A DNA stretch of 12,134 bases. It comes from Candidatus Poseidoniia archaeon. Lineage in GTDB: Archaea; Thermoplasmatota; Poseidoniia; MGIII; CG-Epi1. Location: positions 2,569 through 14,702 of the forward strand of contig JAKURS010000021.1 in assembly GCA_022449705.1 (NCBI GenBank), given 5' to 3'. The translations under genes were made by a program, and so were the position numbers. A model generated the notes under the pieces. That model was not told the origin of the DNA. It ran no database searches and saw nothing but the letters and a program-made list of their open reading frames with translations. The first letter of the stretch is position 1, and each line of letters opens with the position of its first letter. This document shows positions 8,088 through 12,134 of this stretch, piece by piece.

Positions 8088-8950
8088 GCGAGGCGCGTGT
8101 GATGGACCGCTACCGCCGCTACACCGCCGCACTGGGCGACCGCCGCACTATCGTCTGGGGCATGGGCTGGCGCGAGTTCATGCGCTTGCTGCGCAGTAAA
8201 TGGGTGCTGCTGGTCATCGGGCTGGCGTGGCTGCAGACATTACTGCTGGCACTGACGGTCCTGCCGTTCCAGACAGAACCGCAGCTTATCCATCTCTTGC
8301 TCTACGGCGACTTAGAGACCGGCGGCATCCGGCTGCAGTTGGTGCTGCTGGCGGCCATCACCGGTGGCCAGCTGATTTCTCGCGACCTCTCCGACCAGTC
8401 AATCCACCTCTACCTCGCGCGCCCGCTCACCCGCGTTGACTACCTCCTGGCACGGTTGCTGACGCTGCTGCTGCTGTTCCTGCTGGCGGCGCTGCTTCCC
8501 AACCTCTACCTAGCGCTGGTGCAGTGGACCGACGCCGGCTACGCACTGGCGTGGCTCGGCGACCATCGCTGGATGCTGCTGGCGACCGTTGGCTACGGCT
8601 TACTGGTGGCGGTCACCTTCTCGCTCCTTGCTCTGGCCTGCTCAGCGCTGACCGGGCGCAGCGGCTTTGCCGCGGCCGGCTTCTTCCTCACAGTTTACTT
8701 CCCGTCGTTCATGGTCGAGACCGGCTACGCGCTGGTGCAGGATGAACGCATCCTGCTCTTTTCGGTACTGCACCTGCTTGACATGGTGGGGCACGAGATG
8801 TTCGATGCGCCGCAATGGGCTACTGTATATGGCTACTCTTTCGAGGTTGAACTGGGCTGGCGTACACCGTTTCTGCTGTTGGCGGCAGTCTGGGCCGCAA
8901 CCGCCTCCGCAGTCACATTGCGACTGCAGCGGCTGGAGGTGACACGCTGA
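8084..8950 (+). CDS. ABC-2 type exporter permease, first
   Basis: Membrane subunit of 288 residues. About six hydrophobic segments are visible, at roughly 40-60, 83-98, 119-147, 162-187, 193-210 and 260-279. The cytoplasmic segment between the second and third reads SRDLSDQSIHLYLARPLTRVDY (99-120), the conserved coupling region of ABC-2 permeases (GG.lIs.D...... YL.RPltR.dYl pattern). There is no signal peptide; the N-terminal 38 residues are basic and cytoplasmic. The GTG start at 8084 overlaps the ATPase stop and follows a near-perfect ribosome binding site, so translation is coupled to the ATPase. An upstream in-frame ATG at 7931 would add 51 Arg-rich residues read from inside the ATPase gene and is not credible. 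It should pair with the upstream ATPase. Confidence 0.88.
   Translation: MSEARVMDRYRRYTAALGDRRTIVWGMGWREFMRLLRSKWVLLVIGLAWLQTLLLALTVLPFQTEPQLIHLLLYGDLETGGIRLQLVLLAAITGGQLISRDLSDQSIHLYLARPLTRVDYLLARLLTLLLLFLLAALLPNLYLALVQWTDAGYALAWLGDHRWMLLATVGYGLLVAVTFSLLALACSALTGRSGFAAAGFFLTVYFPSFMVETGYALVQDERILLFSVLHLLDMVGHEMFDAPQWATVYGYSFEVELGWRTPFLLLAAVWAATASAVTLRLQRLEVTR
8935..8950 (+). promoter_or_regulatory. Perfect Shine-Dalgarno site before a CTGA overlap: start signal of the second ATPase
   Basis: GGAGGTGA (8935-8942) is a full 8-nt match to the archaeal Shine-Dalgarno consensus. It lies 4 nt before CTG (8947-8949), which overlaps the permease stop TGA (8948-8950) as CTGA. The geometry copies the GTGA junction at 8072-8087, which argues that the CTG is the initiation codon. 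Confidence 0.7.
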
Positions 8951-9885
8951 GCATCATCCTCGAGGGCGCGACGCGTAACTACGGGCTGGTCCAGGGCGTA
9001 TCCGACGTCTCGCTCGAGCTGGAGCCTGGCATCACTGGCATCCTTGGGCCGAATGGCGCCGGTAAGAGCACGCTGATGAAGCTGGTGCTGGGGCTGGCGC
9101 GACCGTCACTGGGACGTGTCAGCGTCGACGGGCGCAACCCCGCCAGCGACTGGAAGCTGCGCAGCCGCTTCGGCTTCGTCCCGGAGTACGACTGCTTCTA
9201 CGACCACATGACCGGGCGTGATTATGTCGCGTTCTTCCTGCAACTCCAAGGTGTTACGTTGGCCGAGGCGGGCGAACGTGCCGCGGCGCTGCTCGATGAC
9301 GTTGGCCTCGTTGAAGCGATGGAGCGACGGATTCGCACTTACTCGCATGGGATGCGTCAGAAGACCAAGTTCGCCCGCGCGGTGGCGCACGACCCTGACA
9401 TTCTGGTCCTGGACGAGCCGTTCCAGGGCACCGACCCGACGACGCGCCGCTTGTTGATGGAACGCATCCGTAAATGGGCTAGCGAGGGGCGCACTATCCT
9501 GCTTTCGAGCCACATCCTGCACGACGTCGAGGCGCTGACTGACAGTATCGTATTCCTCTCGGGCGGGCAAGTGCTCGCTGTTGGGGACCGGCACGCCATC
9601 CAGAAGCTGATGCCGCACGTGCGGCAGAAAGTGCGGCTTACTCCCATCGATGCGGGACAGCGGCCGCAGCTGGCGCGGCTGTTGCTCGAACAGCCGTCGG
9701 TCGAGGGAGTTTCGTTACAGCGTGACTGGGTCGAGATCGATACGAGCGACGCCGAGGCGTTTCACCACGCACTGCCGTCGCTGCTGCGCAAGGCAAAGAT
9801 TGCGATTCAGGCCATCGACTCGCCCGGCGAGGACCTCGAGGCACTTTACGAGAAACTGGTAGGGGGGGAACAATGGGAAGCGTAG
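8947..9885 (+). CDS. ABC-2 type exporter ATPase, second, with apparent CTG start
   Basis: Second ATPase subunit, 312 residues if read from CTG at 8947. N-terminal strand SIILEGATRNYG is followed by Walker A GPNGAGKST (34-42), signature YSHGMRQK (132-139; His replaces the first Gly of the usual SGG), Walker B ILVLDEP (152-158), D-loop GTDP (161-164) and H-loop His189 in SSHILHD. The Q-loop region reads GFVPEYDC, parallel to the first ATPase. A C-terminal accessory domain (about 215-312) follows. The first in-frame ATG is at 9076 (residue 44), after the P-loop, and would give a dead ATPase. No ATG, GTG or TTG occurs between the permease stop and there. The CTG lies 4 nt after a perfect GGAGGTGA. 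Its TAG stop (9883-9885) overlaps the next gene by 13 nt. It is paralogous to the first ATPase but clearly divergent. Confidence 0.88.
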   Translation: MSIILEGATRNYGLVQGVSDVSLELEPGITGILGPNGAGKSTLMKLVLGLARPSLGRVSVDGRNPASDWKLRSRFGFVPEYDCFYDHMTGRDYVAFFLQLQGVTLAEAGERAAALLDDVGLVEAMERRIRTYSHGMRQKTKFARAVAHDPDILVLDEPFQGTDPTTRRLLMERIRKWASEGRTILLSSHILHDVEALTDSIVFLSGGQVLAVGDRHAIQKLMPHVRQKVRLTPIDAGQRPQLARLLLEQPSVEGVSLQRDWVEIDTSDAEAFHHALPSLLRKAKIAIQAIDSPGEDLEALYEKLVGGEQWEA

Positions 9886-10754
9886 GCGAGGAACTGGCAC
9901 GGCTACTGCAAGTTGGCCGCCCGGTCTTCCTGGACGGAATACGGCAGTTCCTGCTGGCGCGCAGCACGCTGATTATCGCGGCGCTGCTGCTGACTCCCTG
10001 CTTGCTCTCAGGCTGGTACTGGTATGATACTCGAGGCGATGTGGAAACACAGGTCATCGACGGGGAGGAGGTGCGCACCTACGACGGTGAGGAGCTGCAT
10101 ACTTTTATGGCTAAAGTTTTCTACGGCCTCGCGTTTCACATCTACCTGCCGCTGGTGGTGGCGCTGGTGGCGCTGCTGGGGGCAGCAGAGCTGCTTGACA
10201 GCGAGTTCCGGCAGAAAACGATGCAGCTGCTGCGCACCTCGCCGGTGCGGATGTACGAAATCCTGCTGCCCAAGCTGCTCGCAGGGACCCTCGGCACCTT
10301 CGTCGCGGTGGGGCTGCCACTTACTGGCATCTACCTTGCGCTGCTGGTGAACGCCGGCAGTTTCGGCCTGCGCGAGCACCTGCCGCTGCTGGGCGCTGCC
10401 TTGGGGACGCTGCTTCTGGCGTCGCTCGCCTATAGCGGGATTTTCCTGCTAATCAACGCTTTGGTACGGCGTCCGCTCCCTGTGTCGCTGGTCTACTGGC
10501 TGGTGTGGGAAGTTATGCTGGCGAACGGCGGCTCGCAGCGCTTTACCGTCATGCACTACCTGCGCTCTTTTGCACTGCCGCGACTGGATTACCTGGGAAT
10601 CGTTGCAGAGGACCTTAATCTTACCATCGAGAGCACGAGTGGGGAACTTGTTTCCATTGCTACCGACCCGCTACAGGCGGTTGCCGTGCTACTGGCGCTA
10701 ACGGCGGTCGGCATCCTGCTCACGGCGCGATTGCTCGAGCGCAAGCAATTCTGA
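9873..10754 (+). CDS. ABC-2 type exporter permease, second
   Basis: Membrane subunit of 293 residues, predicted partner of the second ATPase. Hydrophobic segments are at about 31-49, 84-106, 132-158, 171-196, 202-217 and 265-287. The short cytoplasmic stretch LLDSEFRQKTMQLLRTSPVR (107-126) is the ABC-2 coupling region (E/D-x-x-x-(R/K)-(K/T)-x-(Q/E)-x-L pattern). Between the first two membrane segments is an acidic loop (about 52-79) with a small repeat, DGEEVRT and DGEELHT, probably outside the cell. The ATG at 9873 lies inside the ATPase gene (13-nt overlap) and follows a G-run (GGGGGGG, 9862-9868) that can serve as ribosome binding site. It is only distantly similar to the first permease, so the two pairs are either an old duplication or two different half-systems. 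TGA at 10752-10754 ends the operon. Confidence 0.87.
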   Translation: MGSVGEELARLLQVGRPVFLDGIRQFLLARSTLIIAALLLTPCLLSGWYWYDTRGDVETQVIDGEEVRTYDGEELHTFMAKVFYGLAFHIYLPLVVALVALLGAAELLDSEFRQKTMQLLRTSPVRMYEILLPKLLAGTLGTFVAVGLPLTGIYLALLVNAGSFGLREHLPLLGAALGTLLLASLAYSGIFLLINALVRRPLPVSLVYWLVWEVMLANGGSQRFTVMHYLRSFALPRLDYLGIVAEDLNLTIESTSGELVSIATDPLQAVAVLLALTAVGILLTARLLERKQF

Positions 10755-10789
10755 AATTCCGGAGCATGGCTTTGCGTACGGCCTCTCGT

Positions 10790-10819
10790 AGCCCACTGGT
10801 GGGGCGCGGCCCTAGGGCT
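10790..10819. terminator. GC-rich nested hairpin between convergent genes
   Basis: Outer arms AGCCC (10790-10794)/GGGCT (10815-10819) enclose GGGC-GCG-GCCC (10802-10812), a near copy of the GGGGC-NNN-GCCCC element. An alternative pairing is the perfect palindrome GCCCTAGGGC (10809-10818). It lies between the ends of the ABC operon (+) and the AbrB-like gene (-), so a transcript-end or boundary role is plausible. No T-run is present, so this is not a classical terminator. Confidence 0.4.
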
Positions 10820-10825
10820 GTCGCG

Positions 10826-10993
10826 TCAGGCGATGGTGATGGAGACCTTCTTGATGCAGATACTGGCGCCTTCCTGGACAAAGGTGACGTAGCTCTCGCC
10901 CGCTTGAAGCCCCAGCTCCTCCTCCACCCAGCGGGGGAGGTAGATGCGCCGGTTCATGTCGAATTTCTTGACGTCGGTGACGTTCTGGACCAT
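10826..10993 (-). CDS. Small AbrB/SpoVT-type swapped-hairpin DNA-binding protein
   Basis: A 55-residue protein. Residues about 7-50, DVKKFDMNRRIYLPRWVEEELGL and then QAGESYVTFVQEGASICIKKV, follow the AbrB/MazE-like pattern: beta strand, D-x-x-(G/N)-R-I-x-(I/L)-P, helix, G-(L)-x-x-G-(E/D), paired strands, (L/I)-x-K-K. Such domains dimerise by swapping hairpins and bind DNA, as transcription factors or antitoxins. The start is ATG (10991-10993) with AGGGGG just upstream; the stop TGA is 10826-10828. No toxin gene is adjacent, so a stand-alone regulator is more likely than an antitoxin. Its leader holds overlapping inverted repeats that could be an autoregulatory operator. It lies 53 nt downstream of the methyltransferase on the same strand and faces the ABC exporter operon. 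Targets are unknown. Confidence 0.82.
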   Translation of the reverse strand: MVQNVTDVKKFDMNRRIYLPRWVEEELGLQAGESYVTFVQEGASICIKKVSITIA

Positions 10994-10997
10994 AACC

Positions 10998-11037
10998 CCC
11001 TTTTGCCGGCTGCGCTAAAAGGGTTTTGGGGTTTTAG
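10998..11037. promoter_or_regulatory. Overlapping, mutually exclusive inverted repeats in the AbrB-like gene leader
   Basis: CCCTTTT (10998-11004) pairs with AAAAGGG (11017-11023) around a 12-nt loop. On the mRNA this buries the AbrB-like gene's Shine-Dalgarno run. A second repeat, CTAAAA (11015-11020) with TTTTAG (11032-11037), uses the same A/T block, so only one of the two hairpins can form. As DNA the block may be an operator. Permease/AbrB-side and methyltransferase-side coding regions do not extend into it. Confidence 0.5.
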
Positions 11038-11046
11038 GGGTGGATT

Positions 11047-11649
11047 TCAGGGCTTACGCCAGTATTGCAGCACTTCGCGGCCGCGGCGCGGCTCTATAGA
11101 GTCGGCCGGCGTCTCCTCCCGGTCCAGGTGCCAGTGCAGGCTGAAGAGCTGGTGCAGCTCGCTGATGGTGACTCCCCACGGCGGGCCGCCCTCTGCGAGC
11201 GGCTTGTCGAGCGGGAAGAACACGCCGACGAGCATCCCGCCCGGCTTCAGCAACTGCCACGTGATGCGGTCGTATTCGAAGCGACGCGACGGTGAGACGG
11301 CGCAGAAGCAGGTGTATTCCAGCAGGTAGTCGAACTGCCCGTGCAATTCCTCGGGAAGGTCAAAGATATTCTCCTTGAGGACTGTCACCTCAACTCCCGC
11401 TTCGAGTGCGTTGCGGCGCGCCGCGAGCACTGCCGTCTCGGCGAAGTCGATGGCGGTGACGGTGAAACCGGCCTGCGCGAAGGTGACCGCGTCCCAGCCA
11501 CGGCCACAGCCGATGAGGCAGATGCGCCCCGGCTCCAGTTCAGCCGCGACACGCTCGAAGATCGGTGCCGGTCCGCCCAGGTCCCACTGATCCTCACCGG
11601 TCTGGTAGCACGCCTCCCAGAAATCAGGCGTGTTGACGGGGTCGTCCAC
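11047..11649 (-). CDS. TPMT-family S-adenosylmethionine-dependent methyltransferase (thiol/halide type)
   Basis: A 200-residue class I methyltransferase. It begins with FWEACYQTGEDQWDLGGPAP (10-29), the substrate-side block of thiopurine/thiol methyltransferases. SAM-binding motif I is LIGCGRGWDAVTFAQAGF (45-62), followed by VTAIDFAETAV (64-74), post-motif EYTCFCAVSPSRR (111-123) and LLKPGGML (133-140). FFPLD, then EGGPPW and the C-terminal DSIEPRRGREV (183-193), match the TPMT family, including plant halide/thiol methyltransferases. Family members methylate thiols, halide ions or metalloid ions, often for detoxification; the substrate here cannot be read from sequence. The start is GTG (11647-11649), just after a GGGGC-type hairpin (11652-11666). 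The neighbouring AbrB-like gene follows on the same strand, and the cyclophilin gene is divergent. Confidence 0.88.
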   Translation of the reverse strand: MDDPVNTPDFWEACYQTGEDQWDLGGPAPIFERVAAELEPGRICLIGCGRGWDAVTFAQAGFTVTAIDFAETAVLAARRNALEAGVEVTVLKENIFDLPEELHGQFDYLLEYTCFCAVSPSRRFEYDRITWQLLKPGGMLVGVFFPLDKPLAEGGPPWGVTISELHQLFSLHWHLDREETPADSIEPRRGREVLQYWRKP

Positions 11650-11651
11650 GG

Positions 11652-11666
11652 CGGGGCAGAGCCCCG
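11652..11666. repeat. GGGGC-AGA-GCCCC hairpin immediately upstream of the methyltransferase
   Basis: CGGGGC AGA GCCCCG is a perfect 6-bp stem with a 3-nt loop. On the minus strand it ends 2 nt before the GTG start at 11649. It matches the elements at 5074-5088 and 7088-7100. Confidence 0.65.
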
Positions 11667-11688
11667 TTTCAAAAAGGTTCCCGCAACG

Positions 11689-11694
11689 CTATAG
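11689..11694. promoter_or_regulatory. TATA-like CTATAG in the divergent methyltransferase / cyclophilin promoter
   Basis: CTATAG is the only TATA-like hexamer in the 67-bp divergent gap and is palindromic. Its centre is about 26 nt before the cyclophilin ATG, the spacing expected for a leaderless archaeal transcript. In the other direction it would start transcription near 11665, at the edge of the methyltransferase hairpin. Confidence 0.35.
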
Positions 11695-11716
11695 TGCCCC
11701 TCCGGGTGGCGGCGGC

Positions 11717-12134
11717 ATGACCGCCCTCACGATGCGCACCAGCGCCGGCGACATCTCGCTGAAGCTTTACGTGAACCGCGCCCCGCAGACCACGGCCAAC
11801 TTCCTGAAGCTGGTCGACAAGGGGTTCTACAACGGACTCCATTTCCACCGCGTCATCCGCGACTTCATGCTGCAGGCGGGCTGCCCCCACTCGAAAGACC
11901 CGCGCAGCTCGCGCGCCGGGACCGGTGGCCCCGGCTGGCAAATCAAGGACGAAATCCACACACAGCTAAAGCACAACCGACCGGGATTGCTGAGCATGGC
12001 CAACGCTGGGCCGAATACCGGCGGCAGCCAGTTCTTCCTGACGACCGTCGCGACCCCCTGGCTTGACGGCAAGCACGCCATCTTCGGCGAAGTCACGGGC
12101 GGGATGGGTATCGTGCGCAAAATCGAGGCGTGCA
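11717..12134 (+). CDS. Cyclophilin-type peptidyl-prolyl cis-trans isomerase, 3'-truncated by window edge
   Basis: Prolyl isomerase that assists protein folding. 139 codons are visible, with no stop before the window ends; the full domain is usually about 145-170 residues. The start is ATG at 11717, giving the usual N-terminal strand (MRTSAGDISLKLYVNRAPQT). Active-site residues corresponding to human cyclophilin A are all present: Arg45 in FHRVIRDF, Phe50, Gln53 in MLQAGC, Gln105 and Phe107 in GSQFFLT, Trp115 in TPWLDGK and His120. MANAGPNTGGSQFF (94-107) is the family signature. A loop of about eight extra residues (PHSKDPRSSRAGTG, 57-70) lies between the QAGC and GGPG motifs. There is no signal peptide, so it is probably cytosolic. 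It is divergent from the methyltransferase gene, with 67 bp between the start codons. Confidence 0.93.
   Translation, partial: MTALTMRTSAGDISLKLYVNRAPQTTANFLKLVDKGFYNGLHFHRVIRDFMLQAGCPHSKDPRSSRAGTGGPGWQIKDEIHTQLKHNRPGLLSMANAGPNTGGSQFFLTTVATPWLDGKHAIFGEVTGGMGIVRKIEAC

Noticed and set aside
7131..8132. Minus-strand open frame (333 codons) opposite the first ABC ATPase
   Set aside because: The plus strand carries all ABC motifs. The antisense frame has none and crosses the divergent promoter region.
9076..9885. ATG at 9076 as start of the second ATPase
   Set aside because: It begins after the Walker A motif, whose codons lie directly upstream in the same open frame. The gene must start earlier.
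10826..10993. AbrB-like gene as antitoxin of a toxin-antitoxin pair
   Set aside because: No small toxin-like gene (MazF, PIN/VapC, RelE type) lies next to it on either strand; the neighbours are a permease and a methyltransferase.
10766..11329. Plus-strand open frame spanning the AbrB-like and methyltransferase region
   Set aside because: Both are read convincingly from the minus strand with homologous motifs; this frame has no motif and no ribosome binding site.
11669..12120. Minus-strand frames opposite the cyclophilin
   Set aside because: The plus strand carries every cyclophilin active-site residue; the opposite frames are shadows.

Overview
The window is GC-rich, almost completely coding DNA from an archaeon. 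The evidence is archaeal-type uL1, uL10 (P0 type) and aL12 (P1/P2 type) in one operon, the shared acidic stalk tails ending in GLGA(L/M)F(G/E), purine-rich Shine-Dalgarno sites of the GGAGGTGA type, and A/T-rich TATA-like boxes in otherwise GC-rich divergent promoters. Class II ribonucleotide reductase, acetoacetyl-CoA synthetase, a SAP-domain coiled-coil protein and a cyclophilin would suit a planktonic relative of Thermoplasmatota, such as marine group II/III. That placement is inference; no 16S or other decisive marker is present.

Layout. Positions 1-2021 (+) hold the C-terminal two thirds or so of a B12-dependent ribonucleotide reductase, cut by the window edge. It converges on a five-gene minus-strand cluster transcribed from about 7110 down to 2037: uL1, uL10, aL12, SAP/coiled-coil protein, acetoacetyl-CoA synthetase. 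The three ribosomal genes are tightly packed (1-nt overlap, then an 11-nt gap). The last two genes follow after short gaps of 33 and 28 nt, so a metabolic enzyme and a coiled-coil protein may be co-transcribed with the ribosomal stalk genes. uL11 is not in the cluster.

Across a 133-bp divergent promoter lies a plus-strand operon (7188-10754) with the order ATPase, permease, ATPase, permease. It encodes two ABC-2 type ATPase/permease pairs, all translationally coupled by overlapping stop/start codons. The second ATPase has no ATG, GTG or TTG that would keep its Walker A motif. It appears to start at a CTG placed exactly like the GTG of the preceding gene, behind a perfect GGAGGTGA.

Facing this operon on the minus strand are a 55-codon AbrB-like transcription factor gene (10826-10993), with an unusual set of overlapping inverted repeats in its leader, and a TPMT/thiol-methyltransferase-family gene (11047-11649). 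Divergent from these, at 11717, a cyclophilin-type prolyl isomerase runs off the right edge.

A recurring theme is a small hairpin GGGGC-NNN-GCCCC. It lies just upstream of three minus-strand genes (uL1, SAP protein, methyltransferase), with a slightly degenerate fourth copy downstream of the ABC operon. No tRNA, rRNA, CRISPR array, insertion sequence or phage gene was seen.
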